DNA from: Nepenthes gracilis
Lineage: Eukaryota > Streptophyta > Magnoliopsida > Caryophyllales > Nepenthaceae
Assembly: GCA_033239525.1 (NCBI GenBank)
Contig: BSYO01000036.1
Coordinates: 5,230,126-5,294,125 of the forward strand
Direction: 5' to 3'
Length of the DNA: 64,000 nt
The translations under genes and the position numbers were made by a program. Positions 12,660 to 25,209 of this stretch are shown one piece after another (positions within the stretch are counted from its first letter, which is position 1; each line of letters begins with the position of its first letter). A model generated the notes under the pieces. It did not search any database and was not told the DNA's origin. It saw only the letters and a program-made list of their open reading frames with translations.

Positions 12660-13320
12660 TTACCATTATCATAAGTTATAATATACTGGCTAAAAATATT
12701 CTACTAGTAAGAGAATTCAAGGATGTATTTTCAAAGATTTCTTGGATTGTGGCCAAATAGGTATATCGAGTTTGAAATTTAAATGATGTCAGGATTTGTG
12801 CTGAGTTTTAAGACTATGTATTAGGATTTCTTTTTCATAGTTAAAGGAATTATGGAAGAAACAACTACAACTACTGTTGGAAAAAGATTTTACTCAACTG
12901 AGTGTGTTGCCTCAAGATGCACCAGTTTATTTTTGAAGAAGAAGGATGAGACTATAAATTTGTGCATAGAGTAGTGAACGTTAAATAAGATAATAATCAA
13001 TAATAATTGTCTTTTTACCTAAGATTGATAATCATTTTCAAACAATTACAATGAGTCCAACTTACTAATAGAAAAAAGCACGACAAAAACTGCTTTTCGA
13101 ACAAGTAATGGCTACAATAAATTTTTAGTAATACTATTTGGATTGACAAATACTCCTGCAATCTTTATAGACCTTATGAATTGGATATTTTAACCTTATC
13201 TAGATTAATTTAAGGTTATTTTTATCGATGATACTTTGATATATTCAAGGAGTTATGACAAGTATGAAATTTATTTGAGGATTGTTTTGTAAACATTAAG
13301 GGAAAGAATATTACATGCCA
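12660..13320 (+). pseudogene. N-terminal half of reverse transcriptase, element C (cut by D)
   Basis: Reading across frames, it holds the protease-RT linker 'REFKDVF', then RT segments with the Gypsy order, and finally FIDDTLIYSRSYD at about 13219-13257, so the two catalytic Asp codons survive. The reading continues into the segment after the catalytic motif and stops dead at 13320, where element D's TG begins. Many stops and frameshifts are present. The remainder of the domain lies beyond D, from 21706. Confidence 0.7.
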
Positions 13321-15291
13321 TGTAAGGCCCAATTTTTTCATATATATGTCATTATTGATATGTGTTGGGATAATGTGTCAAATAATTTTATAATAAAAAA
13401 TTTAAGAAAAATTGAATTAAAAGGTGAATGTCCAATGTCTAAATGACAACTATCTTCACACTCGTGCATGTTTGAGGTAGTACCTATATGCCTAAGTTGC
13501 GTTTATGAGGTGTTTATACATGATTCAGGCAATATGTATGGTGCTTGAGATGCACCTGAGTTAGCGCTTGTACATGGATAAGGCAGAATGTTGATACTTG
13601 AACTATACCATATGTAGCACTCATGCGTGCCTATGTAAACTTATGATTCCTATTGCGTATTGTGTGCCTATTTTGGGCTCATCAATGAGAGGGTACGTAT
13701 GCTAAGTTGATCATTTTATGTGGAAAAAGAGATCAAGGAAAGGTAGAAAGAGAAATAAGAGAAAGAAGGAGAAATAAATAGATTTTAAAGCTGTTTTGTG
13801 TCAAATATATTAGATTTAAGATTTAAGACAAGTATATGTAAATCTATTCTTTAATCTATTGTGTAGATCATTCGATTTTTCTTTCATTTGTTCTTTTACT
13901 GCACATAGACACCACCCTCTGCATTCATTTTTTGAATATTATTGTATATTTGTTTATTTCACCAAACGTTTTGAGCTTTTGTTTAGTTTTATCAATTATT
14001 TAAATATTTCATTTATTTTTAACAAATATTTGGATATTTTAAATGACTATATTTGTATGCCAAAGTATTGTATAGTAAAATTATGAAAATATTTCTACAA
14101 CGACATTGCATCTGACTTCCATATAAGTATTTGATAATGACTTTATTTTTATCTGATTTAAGTTTGTACTTTCTTAGAGAGTAAAAATATTTTATAAATT
14201 TATTATATAGTTCTCCATTTGATAAATGAGAATAATTATAAGGAATTAACAATATATATTTAAATATTTTTTAGCTTATTATGCGACTTGAGAAACACAC
14301 CTATCATCTATGGGTGAAAAAAGAATGTGGCATTTGATATCGTCTATAGGGATGAATATATAACTGTTCATCTACAGATTTTAAATAATAGTATATTGGC
14401 CTAATGTTACTATGAATATAAGTAACCCGTTCTTCAAAACTTTCTTTTTGATTAGTCAATATGCAAATCACAAGTCCTTAGTTTTCACAATTTGACCTAT
14501 ATTATATTTTATACTTTGAGATATTTTAACCTTTTAAATTTAGTAGGTTTTGATACGATTTTTGAATTTACGTGATTTTAAAATTCTGAGTTTTATGGAT
14601 ATGTTATATGATTTGGATTTCTGATAATTTCATACGATTTGTATAATTTGATATTTGTATATGTAATAAACATTTCATACAAAATAATGACTTGGAATTT
14701 GTTTATGAAAAATTTGACATATTGAATTTTGCATGTGTTTTACAGATTTTTGTCTTTCTACCTACTTTATAAACATGTATTTGTATATTATATATATATA
14801 TACTTGTAGATTGCTAAGTTCAAATTTTGTAAAATTTTCTAACTTGTATTGATTAGCGGGTTATGGATAGTTTCAGGATGTGGAAGAATGATTGGCAAAG
14901 ATTTTTATTTAGTTGTATTTATATTTGTATTTTAAGAAATATTAGAATTTACATGTTGAATTATTATATATTTTGAGTTGTCATTAATTTGTATATTTTA
15001 GGACTTATATCAAATGGATAATTTATGTGGTTTTACATTGTGATTTATTGATTATTTGATCATATATTTTTTAAAGCTATTTTGGATTTAAGCAAGTACC
15101 TGTATTATTTGGAGGTTGGACAGGTATTTGTTTAGTCAAGTTCCTATGCTCATTATTGAATTTATGGTCATTTATGTTGTTTTAGTATTGGTATAATATA
15201 TCCACCTCGATTGTAGTTAATTAGGTTTTAATCATTTATAGATTATTACCGATACTATTATTATATAACTACTTGTATCGAGGTCATGATA
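13321..15291 (+). repeat. 5' LTR of element D
   Basis: About 1.97 kb. It aligns with 20535-21700 at both ends: TGTAAGGCCCAATTTTTT against TGTAATGTCTGATTTTTT at the start, and GGTCATGATA against CCTCATGACA at the end. It contains a cluster of GTGCTTGAG/GCACCTGAG-type words at 13460-13640. Confidence 0.8.
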
Positions 15292-15365
15292 GTAAATTAT
15301 ATCAAAAAAAGTCATAAGGCAAGCGTTTCATATGAATTAAAGGACTAATGTTAAAATTTACTACA

Positions 15366-16400
15366 TGATAGGTACTAAGATATCAGGAGCTTGATGAGTT
15401 GGTTCTAGTCGTGACGAGGAATACTTGGCCATGATGGTTTGGATGGCGGACACAATAGATCAAATAGTCCAATGGCAAGACATGGAGCTTGCGGAAAGGT
15501 AAAGGAGGTGCAAACCCAGGGTATGACATGATATCCTTTGATCATTTTACAAATAAATGAGTTCCTAAATTCTTTGGTGATCTAAACCTAACCAAAATGG
15601 ATATTTGCATTTACCAGTGGAGAAGGTATTCAAGATAATTAATTACCTTGAGGATGAGAAAGTCAAATTTGATACCAACAAGTTAGATGGAGAGTCAGAT
15701 CATTTATAGACTATGTAGAGGCAAATTTTGAGCCTAGAGAACGTGGACATCTTTTACAATATGTTTTTGGAGGCCTTTATGAAAAATTATTTTTTGATGC
15801 ATGCCCGTGAATAGGAAGATAAGTTTACACGCTTGAGGCAAGAGAATCATTCTACTGCAAAGTACAATGCTAGGTTTACAAAATTTGCTTATTTTATCCT
15901 CACATAGTAGTGGACAAAAGCCTGAAGAGTAAGAAAATTTCTCTAAGGTTTACATAATTCTATCTAATGGCAGCTGGTGCCTTTACATTTAAGGACTTAT
16001 GGAGAATTTCTCAATCGAGCCTTATTTATTGAATAAGAGCAAGAAGAAGCCAAATTTCTTGAAAGGAAGTCGTTAAACCGTGGAGGTCAGAGTTTGAGGT
16101 TAGGAGGATCATATTCAAAATAGAAGGTATAAGACAAGGGCAAAGCTATCGGGGTTCTATCATCACCAACGAAGCTGTAATATTCTAAACCAGTGTGCGA
16201 CCATTGTGATAAGTACCACATAGGGTGACCAACTTACAAGCAACTTAGCGCTCATTTCAATTATAGTCAAGTTGGTCATGTGATGTAGTATCCCCTTCCA
16301 CCAAGGCAAATGGGTCGAAAACTTTCTATTCCTAGGAAAACATTTGCAATGACGGCGAAGGATGCTCTAACTTATTTGTCCATTATAGAAGATAACATGT
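15366..16400 (+). pseudogene. gag of element D (decayed)
   Basis: From the GATAGGTAC leader onward the frames show a plant Gypsy capsid: 'FDHFTNK…VPKFFGDLNLTKMDI' at about 15535-15610, 'FLEAFMKNYFL…' at about 15770, 'EFTRLRQENHSTAKYNARFTKFAYF' at about 15820-15895, and then a Lys/Arg-rich linker. A degenerate double-Cys zinc-binding region lies at 16190-16300, with CDHCDKYH and a GHVM segment in which some Cys have become Tyr. Numerous stops mean no functional Gag. Confidence 0.65.
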
Positions 16401-16423
16401 TGATTTTTTAATCTATAGCACAT

Positions 16424-16744
16424 GTGTTGATTGATTCTGAGTCTAGGAATTCTTTTATGGCCCCTCAATTTGTTTACCATTTGCATTTATCTCCTCAAAT
16501 TTTGGATTATATATTGGTAGTATCCATTCCAGTGGATAAGCATTTGGTAGCGGATCTCATGTATCCACAGTGTTTCATTTGGATCAATGGGTTTGAATTA
16601 TCAGTGAATTTTATTTTGTTGGAAATGGATGTGTTTGACGATATTTTAGAAATAGATTACCTAGTGTGTTATCACGTGAATATTGATTGTTTTAACAAAA
16701 TAATTTTATTTTGTATTTTGGGATATGAATCATTTGAGTTTTAA
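16424..16744 (+). pseudogene. Gypsy aspartic protease of element D
   Basis: An uninterrupted frame of 106 residues matches the Gypsy retropepsin (RVP_2 type). It starts at the active-site segment LIDSESRNSF, where the canonical D-S-G is D-S-E here. It continues with FMAPQFV, DYILVVSIPVDK, FDDILEIDYLVCYHVNIDC and a C-terminal IPG-like end. The domain is nearly complete, but the glycine after the catalytic Asp-Ser is lost, so activity is not expected. Its C-terminal half is duplicated at 17361. Confidence 0.75.
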
Positions 16745-18113
16745 GGAAATGTTGAAAAAGAATTGACATGTGTAATATCTACTTTGTATGTGAGCCATTT
16801 AATGTGAGATGAGTGCCAAACTTATTTAACTTATGTCACATCTGTTAGAAGTCATAATGTCCCTATTGAAGAGATTTTTATAGTGTATGTATTTGAGAAT
16901 ATGTTTCCAAAAGAATTATCTAGTTTATCTCCGAATAGAGAGATTTGGTGCCTATATTTGCATTTGTTTTGAGGGTTTCATTGAGAAACAATCTAAATTA
17001 AAAGAACTAAAATAGTTGTTGTAGGAATTGTTAGAGAAATGATTTATCTAACATAGCATTCCTCTATAGAAATTTTTTATACTATTTGTAAAGAATAAAG
17101 ATAGATCGATGAGACTCTACATTAATTATCAGGAGTTTAATAAGATCATAATTAAGAACAAGTATGATTTACCAATGATTGATGAACTGTTTAACCAATT
17201 ACAATGAGCTTAAGGTTTCTCTAAGATTTTCATTTGGAAAATCATCAGTATAGGATAAAGTAACAGGACGTATCGAAGGCTGCGTTTTAAATGAGGTTCA
17301 ACTACTATAAATTTTCAATGATTCTTTCTGGGTTAACTAATACTCCTACATTTTTTATCGGTGAATTTTATTTTGTTGGAAATGGATGTGTTTGACGACA
17401 TTTTAGAAATAGATTGGCTAGTGTGTTATCACGTGAATATTAATTGTTTTAACAAAATAATTTTATTTTGTATTTTGGGATATGAATCATTTGAGTTTTA
17501 AGGAAATGTTGAAAAAATTGACATGTGTAATATCTACATTATATGTGAGCCATTTAATGTGAGATGCATGCCAAAGTTATTTAACTTATGTCACATCTGT
17601 TAGAAGTCATAATGTCCCCATTGAAGAGATTTTTATAGTGTATGTATTTGAGAATATGCTTCCAAAAGAATTATCTAGTTTATCTTCGAATAGAGAAATT
17701 TGGTGCCTATATTTGCATTTGTTTTGAGGGTTTCATGTAGAACCAGTCTAAATTGAAAGAACTAAAATAGTTGTTGTAGGAATTGTTAAAGAAATGATTT
17801 ATCTAACATAGCATTCCTCTATAGGAATGTTTGATACTATTTGTAAAGAATAAAGATAGATCGATGAGGCTCTACATTAATTATCAGGAGTTTAACAAGA
17901 TCATAATTAAGAACAAGTATGATTTACCAAGGATTGCTGAACTGTTTAACCAATTACAATGAGCTTAAGGTTTCTCTAAGATTTTCATTTGGAAAATCAT
18001 CAGTATAGGATAAAGTGATAGGATGTATCGAAGGCAGCGTTTTAAATGAGGTTCAACTACTATAAATTTTCAATGATTCCTTCTAGGTTAACTAATACTC
18101 CTACATTTTTTAT
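16604..18113 (+). repeat. 757-bp tandem duplication inside element D pol
   Basis: The sequence from GTGAATTTTATTTTG at 16604 repeats from 17361 and runs to about 18113, ending ACTCCTACATTTTTTAT in both copies. The unit covers the end of protease and the start of RT. The copies are almost the same, with scattered substitutions and a 3-base difference near 17512, in an element that is otherwise badly decayed. Confidence 0.9.
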
Positions 18114-18840
18114 GGATCTGATAAATATAGTTTTTCAGCTATATTTTGATCAATTTGTGGTAGTTTTCATCAATAATATTTTGATCTATTTAAGGAGTTA
18201 TAAAGACTATGAAAATTATCTAAGAATCACCTTGTAGATGTTGAAAGAGGTAACTAATTGTAAAATAAAAGAAATGTAAATTTCAACCCAAAGAGATGTC
18301 CTATCCAGGACACAATATTTCCAAAGGAGACATGGTAGTGGATCAAAAGAAGATTGAAGTGGTAGCTAATTGGGAATAATTAATGAATGTTATGGAGGTT
18401 TATAGTTTTCTTGGAATAATTAGATATTATAGAGGTTTCGTTTAAATTTTTTTAATGCTTTTGGTACCGTTGACTTGTCTAACTTAGAAGAAGGTAGCAT
18501 TCCATTGGAATGAGGAATGTGAAAAAAGCTTCTAGAAATCATTTAAAATTTTGCACTAATTTTTGTGATTCTTGAGGGAAATGGAGATTTTGTAATATAT
18601 TGTGATACTTCAACCAAAAGATTGGATTGTATTTTGATACAATACGGCAGGATAATTGCCTATGGATCAAGGTAGGTCAAGGTCTAAGAGTAGAACTATC
18701 CTACCCACTATTTAGATTTATTTACAGATATCATTGTGTTGAATATTTGAAGGCATTATATATATTGAGAGAAGTTTGTAACTACTCTAATCACAAAGGT
18801 TTGAAGTATCTGTTGTTGCTTAAGAAGTTGAACATGAGAT
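16745..18840 (+). pseudogene. Reverse transcriptase and RNase H of element D
   Basis: RT motifs occur twice because of the tandem duplication: '[22 protein letters not shown]' at about 17085 and again at about 17845. Then come 'RLTNTPTFFMDLINIVF' and FVVVFINNILIYLRSY at 18110-18195. The catalytic pair, normally Asp-Asp, reads Asn-Asn, each a G to A change. RNase H-like segments follow at 18590-18840 ('YCDTSTKRLDCILIQ', then a His/Lys-rich 'NHKGLKYLL'). Several stops and frameshifts are present. The gene is inactive. Confidence 0.75.
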
Positions 18841-19099
18841 AATGTTAATGGATGGATTTGTTAAATGGTTATAATTATGAGATCTAATATCAGTTAGAGA
18901 AAAAAAACTTTGCCACAAATCCATTGAGTTGGAAGTCTTCAAACATAATACCCTACATAATGATTAAGAAATGGGAGATACTTGACAGGATAAAAGATTA
19001 ATATTTATTTGCATTCCCAAAGCTCAAGAATGATATTGTTGTAATTTTAAATACAACTAATAATTTTGAAGAAAATTAAAGAGTCCCAAATAGAGGATC

Positions 19100-20515
19100 C
19101 CTATTTGATAAAAATTATTTGAGATTTGAATAGTGAATTGCAAGCAAATTGTTACATTCAGACAAATGGAGTTTCTAAGTTCCTAGATCACACGTTTGTG
19201 CCTAACATTAGATATTTGAAGAAAGAAATATTAAATAAAACTCATAGAGCCAAGTACACCAATTGTCTTGGAATAAATAAAATATACCAAAACATGAAGA
19301 AACTCTTTTGGTGGAGAAACTTGAAGCATAAAATAGCTATATTTTGTGAAAAGATATATTGTTTGTCAACGAGTCAAAACTGAACATTGAAAGCCTCCAT
19401 GATTTCTACAATCTTTGCCTATTCTTAGCTAAAAATGGAAATACATCATTATAGATATTGTGTTGGGATAGCCTAGGATGGAAGGAAGCATGACTTAGTT
19501 AGGGTAATCTTGGAGAAATTGACAAAATCTGGCTCATTTCTTTCTTGTGAGGACAACATTTTCAATTGATCATTTCGCGCAATTGTATATAAAAAAAAAT
19601 TGTGAGATTACATGTGATTCTGGTTTCAATAATTTTCAATAGAGACTTCAAGTTCACATCAAAATTTTAGAAAAGTCTGTACAAACTATTAGATATGAAT
19701 TTAAATTCAATATGACATTTTAACTCTAAATAGATAGACAATCGAAGAGTATGATATAGATTTTAAAAGATATGCTTAGAGCCTTTATTTTATAGATGAA
19801 AAAAATTTAGGATAGTTATTTATCACTAACTGAATTCATATACAATAATAGTTATTAATATAGTATTAGGATGGTCTAATTTGATGCTTTGTATGAACGG
19901 AGTTATTGCACTCCCTTCAATTCGAAGGGGATTATTAAACGTAAACATTTTAGCCCTAATATTATTTAAGACACATCAGACAAGATCAAATTAATTCGAG
20001 ATTGTCTAATAGTGATGTAGAGCCCACAAAAGAAGTACGTTGATCATCAAAAATATGATTTGAGTTTTGAGGTAGATAATACGTATCTATAAAAATATTT
20101 CTAAGGAAATGAATTTCAAGATTTGGGATAAAAAAAAAAGTTAAAACTAATATTTATTTGGCCATTCAAAATTTAAAGTGAGCTGGAGATGTCACTTAAA
20201 ATTAGCCTTACTTTCCAATTTAACTAATTGTCACTATGTATTTCACATCTTAGTGATTTGAAAATGTCTTTGATCCCTCACACATCATCAAATATGAACT
20301 ATTGTAAATTGATTATAATCTAACATATGTTGAGGTTTTAGTTCACATTTAGGAAATAAGAGACCAATTTTTGCATACCAAGGTGATTCTGTTGGTTAAG
20401 AAGCTTGGAAGGAATCATTCATTCGATGAAGTAACTTGAGAAAGCAAAGACAAGATTTGGAAGAAGCATCCTTACCTGGCTACTCAATGAGGTATGTAAA
20501 TTTTAAAAATGAAAT
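19100..20515 (+). pseudogene. Integrase and chromodomain-like tail of element D
   Basis: An open stretch at 19126-19383 carries the integrase zinc-finger region, with 'THRAKYTN', 'KIYQNMKKLFWWRNLKHKIAIFCE' and a weakened second Cys pair. Core segments follow in broken frames at 19440-19960 ('SLQFEGDY'-like). The C-terminal part holds 'LALPPNLTNCHYVFHI'-like residues at about 20200-20270, and a chromodomain-like end at 20380-20480, 'KKLGRNHSFDEVT*ESKDKIWKKHPYL', where the usual Trp is a stop. This ending is the mark of Tekay/Del-type chromoviruses. Confidence 0.65.
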
Positions 20516-20523
20516 TTTATAAT

Positions 20524-20534
20524 GAGGGAAGAGC
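20524..20534 (+). promoter_or_regulatory. Polypurine tract of element D
   Basis: GAGGGAAGAGC lies immediately before the TGTAATG start of the 3' LTR, at the place where plus-strand DNA synthesis is primed. Confidence 0.7.
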
Positions 20535-21700
20535 TGTAATGTCTGATTTTTTTATGTATGGTTTATAATATCATTATTTATATGCATTGAGAAAATATTA
20601 TAAATAATTATATAATAAAAATTTTAGGAAAATCAAATTTGAAGGAATTAGATCCAGCGCCTAAATGGTGCCTATCTCCACACTTATGCGTGCTTGAAGT
20701 ACTTGATTCAATTAGTATGTGTGGTGAGTGAGGTGTGCCCGAGGTAGAACTCATGCGCAGAAAAGACATAATTTTGATGCTAAGTTGCTCTATATGCAGC
20801 GCTCGTGCATGCCTTTGGCACTTAATGCATGTCCGTTTGGTGCTTGTATGTCGATTATGCATATAATGGGGTTTCTGTGCTAAGTCAGTTACTTTAAATA
20901 GGAAAACGAAGAGAATGGAGAAAGTGGAAAAAAAGAGAGAATGAAAAGAATAGATTTCGAAGCTATTTCGTGTCATTTGGACAATATTTATGGTTAAAGT
21001 CAAGTATATTAAAGTCTACTCTTTGATCTATTGTAAGATCTTTCAATTTTATTTTTGATTCTTATTTTACTATACAAATATGTTATCCTTTATACATATT
21101 TCTTAAATATTATCGTATGCAAGTATATTTCATCAAAAAATTTTAAGCTCTTGTTTGTTTTTATCGATTATTAGAAAATTTCATTTATTTTTACCAAGTA
21201 TTAGATATTATGAAAGACTATACACATATCGAAGTATTACAAAGTAAAATTACAAAGATATTAGTGCATTGACCTTACATGTGACTTTCATATAAATATT
21301 TTATGAGAAATCTATTTTATTATATGATCTGAGTTTATACTTTTTTAGATGATAAACAAATTTTGTATATTTATTATAGAATCCTTCGTTTGATACTTGA
21401 GAATAATTATAAAGAATTAATAGTATATATTTGAACATATCACAACATATTATAATTTATTGAAAATGTGATTAATTTTTAAAGATATTTTATATTTGAG
21501 CATGTATTTATATTATTTAGAAGCCAAATATCAATTAATTTGACCAGATTCCTGTGTTTTTTTACTATTGAATTTATGGTCATTTATATTGTTTTGGTGC
21601 TAGTATGATATGTTTGACCCAATTTTAGTTATCTAAGTTTTAATCATTTGTGAATTATTATTATTATTATTATTTACTTATTCGTAATGACCTCATGACA
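20535..21700 (+). repeat. 3' LTR of element D (internal deletion)
   Basis: It is about 1.17 kb against 1.97 kb for the partner. The ends align, but roughly 770 bp matching about 14260-15030 are missing near 21445. It includes words such as GTGCTTGTATG and GCGTGCTTGAAG at 20690-20850, and an ATT microsatellite at 21656-21675. Confidence 0.8.
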
Positions 21701-21705
21701 TTTCA

Positions 21706-23660
21706 AATTAAATAAATGTAACTTTTGGCTTAAGTGAGTGGCTTTGCTTGGCTAAGTGATATCAAATGGAAGTGTATCAATGGGCCGAAGAAGATTGAAT
21801 CCATCATAGAGTGGAGTCGACCAATAGATACAATAAAAGTACAAAGTTTTCTTGATTTGTTTGAACACTACAAGAAATTTGTGGTGAATTTCTCAAGAAC
21901 TATGCTGCTATTGACTCACCTAATGCAAAAGAACATGGCATTCACTTTCCCATGGATGAAGACAACTAAAAGTTTATGAGAATAACTATTTTGTCCATGA
22001 CTTGGAATTAGTAGTTGCCTTTTTTGTATTAAAAATTTGGAGACATTGCCTTTATAGAAAAAAGCTCGTGGTGTATTTAGACCATAAAAATTTAAAATAT
22101 TTATTCTCCTAAAAATAATTAAACATAAGATAAAGATGATGGATGGACTTACTGAGAAATTTTAGTTGTGAGATTCGGTATCAACTAGGGAAAGCAAAAG
22201 CAATGGTGGATGCTTCAAACTACAAGTTGACAAGTGTTGTGACACGTTTGATGATCAAGGAGATGTATACGTTGGAAGAAATGGAGTGTGACATTAGAAT
22301 GCATTTTCAATATATGCGTATGATTTTATCATATTTTCTTGTGTAACCAGAGACCTTCAAAATGATAAGAGTACACAAATAGACAACTCACTTTTTATGG
22401 ATATTGATGAGGAACTAAGCTGATTTTAATATCCAAGTTGGTTGTGTTTTAAGGTTTTGGGATTACATTTGCATACCAAGCATTAAAGAATTGAAGAAAC
22501 AAATCCTTAATTAAGCACATCGATCTAGGTATGTAATTCATTTAAGAATAAATAAGATATATCAAGATTTATGGAAGATTTTTTTTAAAGAAACATGAAA
22601 AGAGAAATTATAGTGTTTGTAGTAAGACGTATTATATGTCAACAAGTGAAAGTCGAATATAAGAAGCGACTAAATCTTTTACAACATATGTCGATTCCCA
22701 TCTAGAAATTGGAGTAATATATCGATAGATTTTATAATAGTTAGGCTTTATGGAGTCCCAACTTTGATTGTATCATATTAATATTTGATATTTATGTCTA
22801 AATTTTGGTAAAGTTTACACCATATGCTGGCATCAAATTAAAATTCAATATGGCATATCTTTCGCAAATGGATAAACAATTAGAAATGATGATTTAGATT
22901 TTAGAATAAATGTTTCAAACATCAATCTTAGAAATAAAAAGAAATAGGTATGATTACTTGTCTTTAACGAAGTAACCTACAATAATAGCTTCTAGGAAAG
23001 CGTTTGTATGGCACCTTTTGAAGTACTCCATGGAAAAAAAAAAACTGTCATTTCTCAATCAATTTAAAGGAGATTAGAGATCGATAGTTTTTGGGATTGA
23101 AAGTAATTTTAAAAAAATAAAAAAACAGATTTAGTTGATCTAAGATAGGTTCCAAGTTATTTAAAATTGACAGAAGAATTATGCAGACCGTAAGAGATCT
23201 AAATTGGATTTCGAAATAAGTGATCATATATTTTTTAAATGTATCTCTATTTAAGAGAGCCATAAGTTTTTAGCTGAAAAGAAAAATTAAAACTAAAATT
23301 TATTGGATTGTTCCAAATTAAAAAAATCAGAGAAATGACTTATAAATTAGTTTTACCTCCATATTTAATAGACTTTCACGATGTGTTTTATGTGTTAATT
23401 CTTTACAGTTATATCTATAATCTTTCACATGTTATCGACCAGAAATCCTTATGAATCAATGAACACTTATTATATATTGAAAAACCAATGCAAATCATTG
23501 GGCGTTGAGATTAAATGCTCTTCACAAAGGTGATTATTTTAGTTAAGATATTATAGATAAATCATTCTTTTGAAAAACATTATATGGGAGCAAGAGAAAA
23601 AGATCAAAAAAAAGTACCAACATTTATTTATTTGTTAAGGTATGTAAATTTTGAGAATAA
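21706..23660 (+). pseudogene. RT end, RNase H, integrase and chromodomain-like tail of element C
   Basis: It resumes the RT domain interrupted at 13320. The frame at 21734-21979 gives 'GPKKIESIIEW', 'SFLDLFEHYKKFVVNFSR' and 'LTHLMQKNMAFTFPW', the RT thumb/connection of Ty3/Gypsy. RNase H follows at 22000-22260 ('LELVVAFFVLKIWRHCLY', 'VVYLDHKNLKYLFS', 'YQLGKAKAMVDA'). Integrase fragments lie at 22440-23250. A chromodomain-like tail lies at 23410-23640 ('INEHLLYIEKPMQI', then 'INHSFEKHYM'). Stops are frequent. Confidence 0.7.
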
Positions 23661-23670
23661 AATTTTATAA

Positions 23671-23682
23671 GAATAGGAGAAA
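23671..23682 (+). promoter_or_regulatory. Polypurine tract of element C
   Basis: GAATAGGAGAAA sits directly before the presumed 3' LTR start (TATAACAACCGACTG, expected TGTAACA). Like D's tract, it follows a GTATGTAAATTTT segment. Confidence 0.55.
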
Positions 23683-24669
23683 TATAACAACCGACTGCTT
23701 CACATGACTTATGACTTCAACAATCAATGTGATTAAGTAAAATTTTAAGAAAGAATTTCGGTTTAGTTGAAAAAATTAAGCATGGAGTAGTTTGGGAGGG
23801 TGCCTAATAGGTACAAAAGTGACGCATAAAAGTGTTTGATGTAGAATCCCGATATCTAATATACGCTTGTGCATTACCAAAATTTAATATTTACATTTAA
23901 TTTGTATATGACTAGTGCATTTGTGCTAATTATTTATTTAAGTGATTTAAAACTTTTTTAACTCATTTGTCTTGAAATTTTAAGAGAAGAGGGACAAAGA
24001 GAGAGAGAGAGATAAGAGAGAGGAAGAATTAAGAAGTAAATTTAAAATATTTTCAAGCAATATTTGGTAAATTTATATAAAGGTAATCACATTTAAACTC
24101 ATTTCTTCATTGTTTTCACAACTTATTCAAATATTTAATCATGTGATAGTTTTCTACTTTTTTAAAGATTATATTACATATAGGTTAGATTTATTTTTAT
24201 TTCTTGATATTTTGAAGACTTATTCCTCAAATCAAGTATGTCATAAAATTATGCGATTCTTGAGAAAATGGTCTTGCAAGTCTTTTTTTTTTGTGCAAAA
24301 ATTTGATGAAAGCTGCACTCTAAATTTTGGTCAAGATTATTTGTTTCCCATTTTTTAAAAAATTTATTCATTTATGTGGAATCCTTCATTTTTGTCTAAA
24401 AGAGAACCATTTTAAAAAATTAATAAAATTATTCATATACATCCTACTATTTTAATTTGTAAATAAATATCATTATCTAACATCTATAAATCAAATGATA
24501 GCATTTGATCTCTTCTATTAGAAATAATACACAGTTAACTCGCCTACTAATTTTGAATATTAGCCTACGATATAGCGAAATATCTGTCAACCTTTAATGT
24601 TTTACCTTAGTTAATAAGATTATCACTAGTTCACGGTTTTTACTTTGTTCTATAATATTTTATCATATA
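23683..24669 (+). repeat. 3' LTR of element C, left part (cut by A)
   Basis: It aligns with C's 5' LTR from 10185 to about 11180, including the GA-rich tract (24000-24035) and TTTTGTGCAAAAATTTGATG (24290), which parallels TTTTGTGTAGATATTTGATG (10793). It ends exactly at the start of element A. Confidence 0.7.
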
Positions 24670-25202
24670 TGATGCGTACCTGGATTCGATTTTGAATAGA
24701 TTTGGATTCGACTGGTTGATTGGTTATGGTTCCGTTCACTGAGTCTGAATCCTGCACACCACTACAGTAAACAAGAGGTCAGGTGCTGACGAGATGTTGT
24801 CCCACCAAAAATACTCCGACGCTCAAGTCAGTAACAAGCCTACGAACTTTAGAAGGTGAGCTGATAAGTAAAAAAGAGAAAGAATGAGATTGGTGGGAGT
24901 GTTGGCCTGTAGACGCAGAGACGTTTCGGTGTCTCGTTGAGAGTATGATTTCTAACTCGATGTTTGCAAAGAACGAGTGGATGCTATGTCCCGAAAGCGT
25001 GACAGCTTTGGAGGACGGTTCTCTGAGAGCGGGAGAAATCTCTATAATCTGGAAGCTTGGAGTGGGATTGGAAGGTGAGCAATTGAGAGAAAGTGTGAGC
25101 AATTGAGAGAAAGTATGCTCAAGCACTGCGTTGTATTTTACGTTTGCGTTCGTAGTTCAGATCGTATCAGAAAGCGTGCCTTTCAGAATGGAGATTTTCG
25201 GC

Positions 25203-25209
25203 TTATATA
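25203..25209 (-). promoter_or_regulatory. TATA box in LTR of element A
   Basis: Minus-strand TATATAA in GTCTATATAAGCC, about 520 bp into the LTR counted from its U3 start. The same box is found in the other LTR at 34738-34746. It is the likely core promoter for element RNA. Confidence 0.6.

Larger units (their letters stand above)
13321..21700 (+). mobile_element. Element D: Ty3/Gypsy chromovirus-like retrotransposon inside C
   Basis: A complete but decayed element with a 5' LTR (13321-15291), gag, protease, RT, RNase H, integrase, a chromodomain-like tail, a polypurine tract (20524-20534) and a 3' LTR (20535-21700). The boundaries obey TG…CA: it starts TGTAAGGCCC and ends CATGACA. The flanking five bases are TGCCA (13316-13320) and TTTCA (21701-21705), a 3/5 match expected for an old target duplication. 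Removing D rejoins C's RT in a conserved segment, which supports both ends. Confidence 0.8.
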
